From: Acidobacteria bacterium SCN 69-37
GTDB lineage: Bacteria; Acidobacteriota; Vicinamibacteria; Vicinamibacterales; SCN-69-37
DNA length: 64,000 bases
Assembly: GCA_001724025.1 (NCBI GenBank)
Contig: MEDJ01000006.1
Span: 62,001 to 126,000, forward strand
Direction: 5' to 3'
Positions 23,076 through 31,018 of the stretch are shown piece by piece. Made by a program: the position numbers and the translations under genes. The notes under the pieces were generated by a model that saw only the letters and a list, made by a program, of their open reading frames with translations, made no database searches and was not told the DNA's origin. Positions within the stretch are counted from its first letter, which is position 1. Every line of letters begins with the position of its first letter.

Positions 23076-24946
23076 TCCCGCGCTCGCCAGCACACGAGGC
23101 CGATGATGCGCCGCTCTTCACGCCGCTGCGGCGGCGGGAAGCGGCACGCATTGGTCTCGTGGCTGTCCTGACGCTGTTGTACTGGCGGGGGTGGCTTCCA
23201 TTTCCACTCCTGGTGTTGACGCTCGCCACAGGTCTCTATCCACTGGCCAAAGCCGGCCTGCTGGAGCTATGGCATGAACGGAAGATCGGCACCGAACTGT
23301 TCGTCACGGTGGCGACGCTCATCGCGTTCATCGGAGGCGAGTACGTCGCAGCCGCGGTGCTGATGACCATCATCCTCATCGCCGAGTACATCGCCGACTT
23401 CAATACCGACCGCGCGCGAGCATCGATTAAGGCGCTGATCGGGGCCACACCGCGTACGGCGACGGTCCGTACACCTGATGGCGAGCAGACGGTGCCCATT
23501 GACAGTCTGGCGGCGGGCGCCGTCGTGCTCGTCCGGGCGGGGGAGAAGATTCCGGTGGACGGCACCGTGCTCGCCGGGATGGGTGCCGTCAACGAGTCAT
23601 CGATCACGGGAGAGAGCCTCCCGGTTGAGAAATCGCCATCGACGTCCGTGCTGGCGGGCACCATCGTCGAGACGGGAGCGCTCGACGTCCGAACGGAGAA
23701 GGTTGGTGCCGACACGTTGTTCGCGCGCATTGTCAAGCTCGTTGAGCAGGCGGAGAGCGAGGCCGCGCCGGTTCAGAAGCTCGCCGACCGTGTGGCCGCA
23801 TGGCTGCTGCCGCTGGTGCTCGTGTTTCTGATCGGCGTGTTCGTGGTCACTCGCGACGTCCGGAAGATCGTCGCCCTGTTGATCTTCACGTCTCCGGCGG
23901 AGCTCGGTCTCGCGACCCCGATGGTGATGATCGCCGCAATTGCCCGGGCGGCCCGTCTGGGGATTCTGGTGAAGGGCGGCTTGTACCTCGAGCAACTGGC
24001 CAAGGCCGACGCCTTCGTGTTCGACAAGACCGGGACCCTGACCTACGGAACGCCGGTTGTTGTCGAAGTCGTGGCCCATGACGCCGCCTTCACCGACGAT
24101 CAACTGCTCGCTCTCGCCGCCGCTGCCGATCAGCGTTCTGCACATCCACTGGCACGGGCCGTGGTGGAGGCCGCACGCGAACGCGGTCTGCAGATCTCAG
24201 GCGCCCACGACTTCCGGACCATTCACGGGCGTGGCGTGATCGCGATTGTCGATGCCCGAGAGGTGATGGTCGGGAATGATGCGCTGCTGGAAGAGCACGC
24301 GGTGAAGTCACTGGACATCGGATTCCAGTATCCGGGGACGAGCGTCCGTATTGCGGTCAAGGGCCAGCTCGCCGGGTCGGTGCATTTTGCCGATCAGCCA
24401 AAGGTTGGCACCGCCGACGCACTGCAAGCCTTGCGGCAGTCGGGCGTGAAACGCCTGGTCATGCTCACGGGAGATAACCTCGAGTCGGCCCGTCAGGTCG
24501 CGGACAGCGTCGGCATCGAGGATGTGCGAGCCCGACTCCTCCCGGAGGAGAAGGTCGGCGCGGTCGAGGACCTGCGGCGGCAAGGTTTCATCGTCGCGAT
24601 GGTGGGTGACGGTGTCAATGACGCGCCCGCCTTGGCGCGCGCTGATGTGGGGATCGCCATGGGCGCTCGCGGCACGCAAGCTGCGATTGAGGCGGCCGAC
24701 ATCGCGCTCATGGCTGACGACCTCGCCAAGATCGCGACGGCTCGCCTGCTCGCCAGACGCGCCTATCGAACGATTCAAGAGAACTTGATCGTGGGCGTCG
24801 GCGTGGTGCATGTGTTGGGGATCATCGCCGCGCTACAAGGGTGGATTGGGCCCATCCAAGCGGCGTTACTGCACCTCGGTCCCGACGTTCTGGTGTTTCT
24901 GAATTCCGTGAAGCTCCTCCGAGTACGACTCGAAGGCGCTCAGTGA
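23072..24946 (+). CDS. P1B-type heavy-metal ATPase lacking the membrane cysteine motif
   Basis: 624 residues. All soluble motifs are intact: TGES at 179-182, phosphorylation site D318-K-T-G-T, the HP motif SAHPLARA, TGDN and GDGVNDAP. There is no N-terminal HMA metal-binding domain and the N-terminus enters the membrane by residue 27. The ion-site motif of helix 6, normally CPC, CPT or SPC, reads S274-P-A-E (TSPAELGLATP), with no cysteine. Ion selectivity is therefore unclear. The start overlaps the P-II-like gene by four bases, so the pumps are co-expressed. Confidence 0.9.
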   Translation: MIPRSPAHEADDAPLFTPLRRREAARIGLVAVLTLLYWRGWLPFPLLVLTLATGLYPLAKAGLLELWHERKIGTELFVTVATLIAFIGGEYVAAAVLMTIILIAEYIADFNTDRARASIKALIGATPRTATVRTPDGEQTVPIDSLAAGAVVLVRAGEKIPVDGTVLAGMGAVNESSITGESLPVEKSPSTSVLAGTIVETGALDVRTEKVGADTLFARIVKLVEQAESEAAPVQKLADRVAAWLLPLVLVFLIGVFVVTRDVRKIVALLIFTSPAELGLATPMVMIAAIARAARLGILVKGGLYLEQLAKADAFVFDKTGTLTYGTPVVVEVVAHDAAFTDDQLLALAAAADQRSAHPLARAVVEAARERGLQISGAHDFRTIHGRGVIAIVDAREVMVGNDALLEEHAVKSLDIGFQYPGTSVRIAVKGQLAGSVHFADQPKVGTADALQALRQSGVKRLVMLTGDNLESARQVADSVGIEDVRARLLPEEKVGAVEDLRRQGFIVAMVGDGVNDAPALARADVGIAMGARGTQAAIEAADIALMADDLAKIATARLLARRAYRTIQENLIVGVGVVHVLGIIAALQGWIGPIQAALLHLGPDVLVFLNSVKLLRVRLEGAQ

Positions 24947-24961
24947 GCCGCGGAGCCCACC

Positions 24962-25510
24962 GTGAAGAGCAAGGTCGCGCGGCGACCGCGGTCGTGGCTG
25001 CGTCGCGCGCATTTCTCGCCGTCGTCGAATCTGCAAGCCGCCATACTCACCGGTCTCGTCATTGTGCTGTTCTTGAGTTTCATAGGGTTGGCAGTGGTGA
25101 GACACGAACGGCTTCTGCGGTACCGGCGAGGCGAATGGGTCTCTGTCCCTTGGAACCCGGCTTGGCCAGCCATGCCGGGCCCGCTGAAGGAACTGCGAGA
25201 AGACATCGCACGTGCTGTCTACTCGTTCGCTGGAACCAAGCCGGACGTGCTGGAACACATCCCCTGTTTTTGCGGGTGTCGACTTCGCGGCCACGGAAGT
25301 GTCCACGACTGCTATGTCAAGCATCGCTCAGCAGAAAGCGTTGTGACCGAGTGGGACGATCACGGCCTCACTTGCGCGCTCGCGACCGACATCACCGGAG
25401 ACGTGATGCTCTGGCACGATCAGGGCGAGTCGCTGTCGACGATTCGCCGAAGAATCGATCAAGAGTTCGGAACGCGAGGACCCGCGACGGACACGCCGCT
25501 GCCGCGGTGA
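24962..25510 (+). CDS. PCYCGC-motif protein, membrane anchored
   Basis: 182 residues from a GTG 15 bases after the ATPase. One membrane segment (residues about 25-45, AILTGLVIVLFLSFIGLAVV) anchors an outer domain with HIPCFCGCRLRGHGSVHDCYV, the PCYCGC-type cysteine/histidine motif, likely to bind metal or act in thiol redox. The remainder (TGDVMLWHDQGESLSTIRRRID) matches the family's conserved tail. It is the last gene of the rightward operon. Confidence 0.85.
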   Translation: MKSKVARRPRSWLRRAHFSPSSNLQAAILTGLVIVLFLSFIGLAVVRHERLLRYRRGEWVSVPWNPAWPAMPGPLKELREDIARAVYSFAGTKPDVLEHIPCFCGCRLRGHGSVHDCYVKHRSAESVVTEWDDHGLTCALATDITGDVMLWHDQGESLSTIRRRIDQEFGTRGPATDTPLPR

Positions 25511-25894
25511 TCGACGGCGGTACACAGCTGGATCCGTGGTGAGCTCGGTGCTGCTCCTGCGAGCGTACTGGACCTTGAGTCAGCGGTTTCGTGGACCGCC
25601 ACCTGTTTGGCGGCGCCGTCCTGCGCAACCACCCGCGCGCGTCGCATTGAAAGCCCTACGTTCGATCACGCGAGAGCATGACGAAGGTCGCGGGGCCGTC
25701 CTCAAGTGTCAGCTCGTCGCCCAGCTCTGAGATGAGCGGCTGGACGTCAAGGGGTGTGCGTCTGCTCCCCGAGCAGCGGTTCAACAAACCGCCGCTTTCG
25801 GCCACTCAGCCACCTCACCGTGTGGAGTTAACTATTGTTGCACAAAGACTTGCGGATTCAGAATCATTCACCCCGAGGACGGATTCTCCTCGAT
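25511..25894. other. Intergenic, right edge of metal island
   Basis: No believable gene. A GCGGTT...AACCGC dyad lies at about 25775-25791, echoing the CAAACCGCC motif left of the island near 12.75 kb. The segment ends at the right copy of the 20-base inverted repeat. Confidence 0.45.
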
Positions 25895-25914
25895 TGTCCC
25901 TGAAATTGTCCCTG
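25895..25914 (+). repeat. Right copy of the 20-base inverted repeat flanking the metal island
   Basis: TGTCCCTGAAATTGTCCCTG, identical to the minus strand at 12873-12892. It lies about 385 bases beyond the last gene of the efflux operon. Confidence 0.8.
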
Positions 25915-26018
25915 TCGCGACATCGAGACGCTAACGTGGCTGCCGTGGGCCTCTCGACGCTTCCGGCATTGTAGCGGAGAAGCCGGCTTGTTGGGGGCCT
26001 CTGACGTCCAAGGGTGTG

Positions 26019-26036
26019 GGTCAGTTTGCATATCGG
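26019..26036 (+). repeat. 18-base direct repeat, copy 1
   Basis: GGTCAGTTTGCATATCGG, repeated exactly at 26280-26297. The pair brackets a broken small membrane-protein gene on the minus strand. Confidence 0.75.
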
Positions 26037-26258
26037 TTGCTGTGACGCGACTCGTCGGTAGGCCCAGCGGACACCGAGGCCGAAGACGGCGAGCGCCGGT
26101 GGTGGCACGACGAAACCAGCGACCGACAGGACATAGCCCAGCAGGTCAGAGTGGTGAAAGGGACCGTCGGGACTTGCTCACACGAAGACCCAGAACACGT
26201 AGCCACCCAGACAGCCGACAGGGCACCTCCAGACCGTCCACCAGATGCGCTTGGCCAT
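26037..26258 (-). pseudogene. Small membrane-protein gene with in-frame stop
   Basis: From an ATG at 26258 the minus strand reads MAKRIWWTVW, then a hydrophobic run ending VFWVFV and a TGA. The same frame continues with SDLLGYVLSVAGFVV and LAVFGLGVRWAYR, a second membrane helix. One nonsense change appears to split a two-helix protein of about 75 residues. The family is not recognised. Exact 18-base direct repeats lie at both ends. Confidence 0.4.
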
Positions 26259-26279
26259 AGGCAGATTCTTGGCCCGTCC

Positions 26280-26297
26280 GGTCAGTTTGCATATCGG
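26280..26297 (+). repeat. 18-base direct repeat, copy 2
   Basis: Second copy of GGTCAGTTTGCATATCGG, 261 bases from the first. It lies just upstream (minus strand) of the broken small membrane-protein gene. Confidence 0.75.
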
Positions 26298-26370
26298 CCG
26301 GAAGCCTGACGGTGGAGTGCGGTGTGACCGGCCTTGACACGGTCGCGGAGCATAGTCATCCTCATGCCGG

Positions 26371-26697
26371 TTGACGCCCTCCCAAGTCGACATAGTGATA
26401 GCGCTACTTGGCGCCTCCGTGGCGTTGGCCGGTTTACTCCTGGTCTTCGCCGGGTATCTCTTTTCCCAAGCTGCAGCGTTTCCTTCCGAAACACCAGACT
26501 CCACGATCAACCGGTTTCGGTTTGCAGGTCGACTGGGGTTGGTGCCTTTCACTGCATGCCTCGCGTCGGCCGGTCTGTCCCTGCGGTGCCTCGTGGCTCC
26601 GTCGCACGGCGCGTTCACGTGGGCCTGGGTAGCTCTGGCGCTGTGCCTTGTGGGAACAGGACTCTACGGCGTGTTCGTCATTTTGAGGCGCCTGTAG
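26371..26697 (+). CDS. Hypothetical membrane protein
   Basis: 108 residues from a TTG (MTPSQVDIVIALLG); an in-frame GTG at 26395 is an alternative. Three hydrophobic spans (ALLGASVALAGLLLVFAGYLF, LGLVPFTACLASAGLSLRCL, WVALALCLVGTGLYGVFVIL) and an acidic/polar loop after the first. No function is recognised. It leads a small rightward group with the next two genes. Confidence 0.5.
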   Translation: MTPSQVDIVIALLGASVALAGLLLVFAGYLFSQAAAFPSETPDSTINRFRFAGRLGLVPFTACLASAGLSLRCLVAPSHGAFTWAWVALALCLVGTGLYGVFVILRRL

Positions 26698-26708
26698 CGA
26701 GAGGTGAC

Positions 26709-27005
26709 ATGGGGATTACGGTCGAGATCATCCACCGTCTCTGCGGAAAGAAGTTTGACGAGTTGTACACAGAGCATCAGGCAAAATGGGTCGACATGAC
26801 GGCGAATGCTCGGACGTATGCGGAGTCATTCATATCTGATGGTGACATCGTTCGGCCGGGAGATATCTCGCAGATCTTGCAGAACGCTGTCAAGGTCGAT
26901 CCTCACTTCGAGAGCCACATGGCAGCGAAGAAGCTGAATCAGAAGTATTGGGCGCGCGACTTCTCCGACTATATCCTCGACAAGATCTACCCCCCGAACG
27001 TCTAG
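26709..27005 (+). CDS. Hypothetical protein, 98 residues
   Basis: Starts at an ATG behind GAGAGGTGAC. It is soluble, mixed alpha-helical, with IIHRLCGKKFDELYTEHQAKW and SHMAAKKLNQKYWARDFSDYILDKIYP. Codon use is less GC-biased than that of the chromosomal genes to the left. No family recognised. It sits 11 bases after the membrane-protein gene and 18 bases before the next small gene, so the three may be one operon. Confidence 0.55.
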   Translation: MGITVEIIHRLCGKKFDELYTEHQAKWVDMTANARTYAESFISDGDIVRPGDISQILQNAVKVDPHFESHMAAKKLNQKYWARDFSDYILDKIYPPNV

Positions 27006-27023
27006 ACTAAGAGAGAGGTTCCG

Positions 27024-27197
27024 ATGTCATCGACAGAACTCGCGAAACGATTCGTTCGGGATCAGATTGAGATAATGAAGAAGCATGGCGCCGCGCCGAA
27101 GTTGACGCCTGAGCAACGGCGGGACTTGGTGACTTCCACCAAGCGAACTTTCGACGGCTTCATCCGGACGCGCCGGGTTGCGGAGACGAAAGCCTAA
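27024..27197 (+). CDS. Hypothetical small protein, 57 residues
   Basis: A short complete gene with AGAGAGG five bases before its ATG. The product is helical and basic: MSSTELAKRFVRDQ, MKKHGAAPKLTPEQRRDL, STKRTFDGFIRTRR. It could be a small nucleic-acid-binding or regulatory protein, but nothing identifies it. It ends four bases into the IS1-like remnant on the other strand. Confidence 0.45.
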   Translation: MSSTELAKRFVRDQIEIMKKHGAAPKLTPEQRRDLVTSTKRTFDGFIRTRRVAETKA

Positions 27198-27480
27198 GAG
27201 AGCAAGGCGACGGTTTCTTCCTCACTCCGCACGTGACTGCTCACGCCAGCTTCCATCGCAGGCGTAACCCGCAGCGTCTGATGCACGCGGCCGAAGTGGT
27301 ACCACATGAAGTAGAGCGTCACCGCAGCCGCGTGGTTCTCGGCATTCCGTGAGAACGCGTTCGTCAGGTGCGCGAACCGACGCATCGACATCCGCGCCGT
27401 CAGGCTCTGGCACTCCACGTAGGACGTGCTGATGTGCTTCGGGTCAGGGTCGCCGCAACCGGCGTCGTGAAGCAGAAACT
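27194..27480 (-). pseudogene. IS1-like transposase, C-terminal remnant
   Basis: The frame reads DPDPKHISTSYVECQSLTAR, then MSMRRFAHLTNAFSRNAENH, FMWYHFGRVHQTLRVTPAMEAGV and ends ETVALLS. This is the conserved end of IS1-family-like DDE transposases (YVERQNLTMRMSMRRF in intact relatives). The first part of the enzyme and terminal inverted repeats are missing. It abuts the integrase end of the conjugative element, so it may mark an older insertion at the same hotspot. Confidence 0.8.
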
Positions 27481-27582
27481 ATTTCAGCGGCTCACGGATG
27501 ATGTCGACCATCCACGCTTGCGCGAGCACCTCGGTTCAGTCGTCGGATGAACGAGGCGGCAGGCTCCTCGACAACTGGCAGG

Positions 27583-28698
27583 TCACAGCCCTTGCGCATC
27601 CAGTCGCCTTGCCGCCTCGCGAAGGTCACCCACGCTGACGATGTTGTACCGCTCGAACACGCTGCGCGTCTTGTGTCCTGTCATCTGCATCGCGACGCGC
27701 TCCGGGATTCCGGCGCGGACGAGGTTCCGCACAGCCGTTCGGCGGAAGTCGTGAAGAAGGCGCCCGGGACAGCCGGCCAATGCACAGGCACTCCGAAATG
27801 CCGCTCGGAAGCTCTTGATTGGCCGCCCTTCTCGATGGAACACCTGCGCACACACACCACCCGCCCTTCGCTGAACCGCGTCCGTGTAGTCCCTCTGTTC
27901 CTTGAGCAGGCCACGCAGTGCCATCGTCATCGGGAATGTTCGTCCTTCTCCGTTCTTCGTCCTCCCCGGATCGAGCGTGACGACACCTGCACCAAAATCG
28001 ACCTGCCGCCACTGGAGCGGGAGCACCTCGCTGTCGATCCGCCAGCCGGTGTGGTAGGCAAATGCCGCCGCTGGGCGGACCGGTCCAGGCAGGTGCGCCA
28101 GCACGGCGAGAAACTGGTCGCGTTCGAAGAAACCCACGCGAACATTGTCTTCTTTGAGGAAAGGGATGTGCGGTTTCTGCAGGAGCTTGCCTGCCTGAAT
28201 CGCGAGGTTGAACATCCGCTTGAGCGCAGTGAGCTCGCGGTTGATCTCGGCGTTGGAGACGCCTGCAATGGTGCGCCGTTGCTCCGGCACGTATCGAGGT
28301 GTGCCGCCACGGCCGATAAACGTGAACGCCTTTCGAACGACGGTCGTTTGCTTCTGACGAGAGTCGATGTACTCCCTAATGTCGGCTGTCGTAATCGATG
28401 CCATCCGCCTATTCCCGAAGAACGGCTTAAGGTGCCTTTCGATCCGTCGCTCAACATCGTCCAGTGAACGTTTCCGGTTCGTGCGGTAGTCGTTGAGCAC
28501 GTCCGCAACTGCCTCGTCGAATCGGATGCGACCGACCTTCGGCGTAATGGCGACACCGCGTTCAATGTCTCCCTCACGTAGCCGCAACAGGCCCTTCGCG
28601 TCGCCTTCCTTCGCGCTGCCCGAGCTCTCTTCGTAGCGCCGCCCGTTCCTGTAGTACCGAATCCACCAGATCCGGCCCCGTTGCTTGAGTTCTCCCAT
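27583..28698 (-). CDS. Tyrosine recombinase / phage-type integrase
   Basis: 371 residues from an ATG at 28698. An N-terminal arm-binding part (GRIWWIRYYRNGRRYEES) and SAM-like core-binding domain precede the catalytic domain, where the full set R220, K248, H316, R319, H342 and Y351 can be placed (YHTGWR, DPGRTKNG, LLHDFRR, TGHKT, ERYNI). It catalyses site-specific integration and excision. It lies at the left end of the conjugative element with its 3' end facing outward, and an excisionase-like gene lies just upstream. Confidence 0.92.
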   Translation of the reverse strand: MGELKQRGRIWWIRYYRNGRRYEESSGSAKEGDAKGLLRLREGDIERGVAITPKVGRIRFDEAVADVLNDYRTNRKRSLDDVERRIERHLKPFFGNRRMASITTADIREYIDSRQKQTTVVRKAFTFIGRGGTPRYVPEQRRTIAGVSNAEINRELTALKRMFNLAIQAGKLLQKPHIPFLKEDNVRVGFFERDQFLAVLAHLPGPVRPAAAFAYHTGWRIDSEVLPLQWRQVDFGAGVVTLDPGRTKNGEGRTFPMTMALRGLLKEQRDYTDAVQRRAGGVCAQVFHREGRPIKSFRAAFRSACALAGCPGRLLHDFRRTAVRNLVRAGIPERVAMQMTGHKTRSVFERYNIVSVGDLREAARRLDAQGL

Positions 28699-28923
28699 CG
28701 CAGCCTTCTCCTTCACGACGCAGCGAGTGCGTCCGTGCTCTCCACGGGACGTCACGCAGCTCGATTGCTTGATTGAGAAAGCCGTCGACCGTGCCGTGAG
28801 GGCGCCGGCGTTCAGCGCCTCCGCGCCTGGCGACACGGAGGCAGTTGCTCTTGGCAACACAGGGTGGGCGAGATGATCGTACCGACTCAGGAACACCCGG
28901 TCAACTGGCTCCGGGCTTGGCCG

Positions 28924-29199
28924 CTACCGTTCGGCGCGCTCTTTCCAGCCTGCGATTGCACGATCCAGGTCCGCGCGATCGATCCAGACTCGGCGCAGGC
29001 GTGGCGGCCGGACCGCTGGCAGGTCCCCTGCGGCAATCAGGTCACGCAGCGTCCAGGCGCTGATACCGCTGTACAGTTCAGCTGCCCTGAGGTCGAGCAG
29101 CCGTCCTGACGCCCTGGCCGGTGCCTTGCGACGTACCGGAAGCGGTAGACTCGGTCGGCCTTCGGATTGATCGGTAGATTCGCCAATGGGCATCGCCAT
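28924..29199 (-). CDS. Excisionase-like helix-turn-helix protein
   Basis: 91 residues from an ATG behind TGAGGAACATT. The core LLDLRAAELYSGISAWTLRDLIAAGDLPAVRPPRLRRVWIDRADLDRAIAGW is a MerR/Xis-type winged helix used by excisionases and helix-turn-helix DNA-binding proteins. Its place 225 bases upstream of the integrase supports a directionality-factor role. A general regulator is the alternative. Confidence 0.75.
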   Translation of the reverse strand: MAMPIGESTDQSEGRPSLPLPVRRKAPARASGRLLDLRAAELYSGISAWTLRDLIAAGDLPAVRPPRLRRVWIDRADLDRAIAGWKERAER

Positions 29200-29230
29200 A
29201 ATGTTCCTCACTCACAACCTAAAGGAACCC

Positions 29231-29256
29231 GGGCGCCGCTTCGGGTGGTGGCGCCC
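29231..29256. terminator. GC hairpin after the SpoVG-like gene 1
   Basis: GGGCGCC (29231-29237) and GGCGCCC (29250-29256) pair around a 12-base loop. It lies 14 bases beyond the stop of the leftward gene ending at 29271 and lacks a T-run. Confidence 0.4.
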
Positions 29257-29270
29257 AGGCTCGGATCGAC

Positions 29271-29597
29271 CTACGAAACACTCGCCTCACTTCCCTGCTC
29301 TTCCATCTCCGTGTACGCACGCAGCACAGCATCGCGGATGCGGTCCTGGGCGTCGGGATCCGAGACGGGACGCAGCAGCGAGAAGCTACGGCGCTCGCCG
29401 TGGACGGTGAACTGGCGCGCGGGAAACGTCACGTTGCGACCGTTGCCGTCGCGCCGCTGCCAGACGGCGAAGCCAATCAGCTTGAGGCCGTCCAGCTCGC
29501 CGCCGGTGAAGTGGACCTCGGCGTCGGCCAGCTTCCCGGGCGGGACGTTGCGTTCGTTCGGCAGAATGCGGACGGTGGTGCGAACGGTGCTCTCCAT
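29271..29597 (-). CDS. SpoVG-like small protein, paralog 1
   Basis: 108 residues behind an AAGGAGAACGACC start. The chain VRTTVRILPN...PGKLADAEVHFTG, GLKLIGFAVWQRRDGNGRNVTFPARQ, RRSFSLLRPV and DRIRDAVLRAYTEME parallels SpoVG in order and spacing (V-R-I start, GK-A-V-H, IGFA-like strand, FPAR, then IxDAVLxAY). SpoVG proteins are small nucleic-acid-binding regulators. A second copy lies at 33552-33872. Family assignment is by my own pattern comparison. Confidence 0.55.
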   Translation of the reverse strand: MESTVRTTVRILPNERNVPPGKLADAEVHFTGGELDGLKLIGFAVWQRRDGNGRNVTFPARQFTVHGERRSFSLLRPVSDPDAQDRIRDAVLRAYTEMEEQGSEASVS

Positions 29598-29617
29598 GGT
29601 CGTTCTCCTTGTGAAGG

Positions 29618-29633
29618 CCGTCGGGCCGGACGG
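29618..29633. terminator. Short hairpin between mobile-element genes
   Basis: CCGTC (29618-29622) pairs with GACGG (29629-29633) just before the stop of the gene ending at 29643 and upstream of the SpoVG-like gene. The stem is short and the call is weak on its own. Confidence 0.25.
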
Positions 29634-29642
29634 TGCGGTGGT

Positions 29643-30023
29643 TCAACTGGCGCGAGCGATGTCGGAATCCCCGGTGAACGGCGCTTTCAGCCGCTGCCAG
29701 AGCCAGCGCTGCAGCGTGCTCAGGCTCACAAGCACGTCGTCGGGCGTCGTGAGCTGGTGCCCGCTCTCGGTGTAGCGGGCGCGCTGCCAGGCGAGCTCGA
29801 CGGCATCAATGAGCACGAGACGCGCGGACGTCCTCGAGCCGAGCGTGTCGAGCACGTCCGGATCCATGGCGAATCCAGCCAGGTCGGTGACCGTGGACTC
29901 GTAGAGCGCCACGGTCGATGGCGCGTCGAATCTCGCCGGTGCGGTGGTGATGTAGGCGTGATAGAGCCGCACCTGCTGGCCAATGACGACCGTGACGTGC
30001 GGGGTGATCCCTGTGGTGTGCAT
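29643..30023 (-). CDS. Mobile-element protein of unknown function
   Basis: 126 residues from an ATG behind AGGAGAGGACCC. Soluble; begins HTTGITPHVTVVIGQQVRLYHAY and contains LVLIDAVELAWQRARY and TLQRWLWQRLKAPFTG. No motif known to me. It belongs to the leftward row of separately spaced genes with RadC and the SpoVG-like proteins, so a maintenance or establishment role is likely but unproven. Confidence 0.55.
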   Translation of the reverse strand: MHTTGITPHVTVVIGQQVRLYHAYITTAPARFDAPSTVALYESTVTDLAGFAMDPDVLDTLGSRTSARLVLIDAVELAWQRARYTESGHQLTTPDDVLVSLSTLQRWLWQRLKAPFTGDSDIARAS

Positions 30024-30104
30024 GGGTCCTCTCCTCTCTCTCTGTGTCTGCTGAGCAGTCCTGCCGGCCATCGCGCAAATGCCAGGACTGGCGCCGCGCG
30101 GGCG

Positions 30105-30160
30105 CTCGTCAAGCCCGAAAGCCCCAACGGGGTCGGCGCCGTGCGCCGAGGCTTGACGAG
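30105..30160. repeat. Inverted repeat with inner hairpins between RadC and the 126-residue gene
   Basis: CTCGTCAAGCC (30105-30115) and GGCTTGACGAG (30150-30160) are perfect 11-base arms, and CCCC/GGGG pairs inside. It lies in the 200-base gap downstream of radC and could be a terminator or a protein site for the next gene. Confidence 0.5.
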
Positions 30161-30223
30161 GCCGAGCGGTGCCGTACGATCGCGAGACGTGATGGCCGGT
30201 GGCGTCCAGACGTGTGGTCGGGT

Positions 30224-30742
30224 TTAGGTCCAGGGCGGACACGAGCCGATGAGTCCGACCTCTCGGAAGCTGTAGAAGCGCTCGCCTTCGCCGACGATCA
30301 GGTGATCCAGCAACGGCATGTCGAGGATGACCGCCGCGGTCTGGAGCCGTCTCGTCAGCGCCACGTCCTCGGGACTTGGTGTGGGCTCGCCGCTCGGGTG
30401 GTTGTGCACGACGATCAACCCGGTCGTACCCGGTGTGAGACACGCGGGCACGAAGACGTCTGGCATCGAGATCGGCGTGCTCGAGCGGGTCCCGCGCGAC
30501 ACGACGTGCCACGAGAGCAATCGCAGACGCGTGGACACGCAGGCCACGCCGAAGACCTCGACGACCTGATCCGCGATCAATGGCGCCAGCGCCCTGGCCG
30601 CCATGCTCGGGGTGCTCAACATCAGTGTGGGTGTGTCGACGATGCGACCCGACGGGTCCCTGAGGGGACGGTAGGAGCACACCAGTTCTCGGACGCGGTG
30701 TGTAGGTGCCGAAACGCGCGCGGCAAGTGATCTGACAGTCAT
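30224..30742 (-). CDS. radC: RadC-type JAB-domain protein
   Basis: 172 residues. The JAMM metal site is complete: E62 in VVEVFGVACVS, H113-N-H115 in HNHPSGEPTPS, S123 and D126. RadC proteins on conjugative elements and plasmids are shortened like this one, lacking the N-terminal helix-hairpin-helix of chromosomal RadC. Their biochemical role, possibly nuclease or protease-like, is not settled. It starts behind AAAGGAACGAACC. Confidence 0.85.
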   Translation of the reverse strand: MTVRSLAARVSAPTHRVRELVCSYRPLRDPSGRIVDTPTLMLSTPSMAARALAPLIADQVVEVFGVACVSTRLRLLSWHVVSRGTRSSTPISMPDVFVPACLTPGTTGLIVVHNHPSGEPTPSPEDVALTRRLQTAAVILDMPLLDHLIVGEGERFYSFREVGLIGSCPPWT

Positions 30743-30983
30743 GGTTCGTTCCTTTCAATGACGCAGCGACTCGTCGTCCGCAGGACGTACGAGTGCCGCT
30801 GCCGCGACGACGGGGTTCGTCGGGGCGGGGTGAAGTGGACGTGGATGCAGTGCGAGTGACCTGGCGCATGGCGACACCTCGGGAGTGGGAACACCCGGCT
30901 CTGGTGAGCGGAGGCGACGGCATGCGGCGAGGCCGCGTGCGAGGGAGGCGTCCGACGACGTCGGACGCGGCGGTCTGGAAGGA
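30743..30983. other. Intergenic between radC and the DUF932 gene
   Basis: About 240 bases upstream of radC. High-GC frames here carry no recognisable protein. The radC promoter should lie here but no convincing box pair stands out. Confidence 0.4.
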
Positions 30984-31008
30984 GCCGTGCGGGCGATGCC
31001 CGCACGGC
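30984..31008 (-). terminator. Hairpin after the DUF932 gene
   Basis: GCCGTGCGGGC (30984-30994) and GCCCGCACGGC (30998-31008) form a perfect 11-base stem with a three-base loop, ten bases past the DUF932 stop. The minus strand continues TCCTTCC, a weak pyrimidine tail. Confidence 0.6.
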
Positions 31009-31018
31009 TACTACCGCG

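Noticed and set aside
26334-27005. Long rightward frame joining two small genes
   Set aside because: Its first half is out of frame with the better membrane-protein reading, and a clear start with ribosome site lies at 26709.
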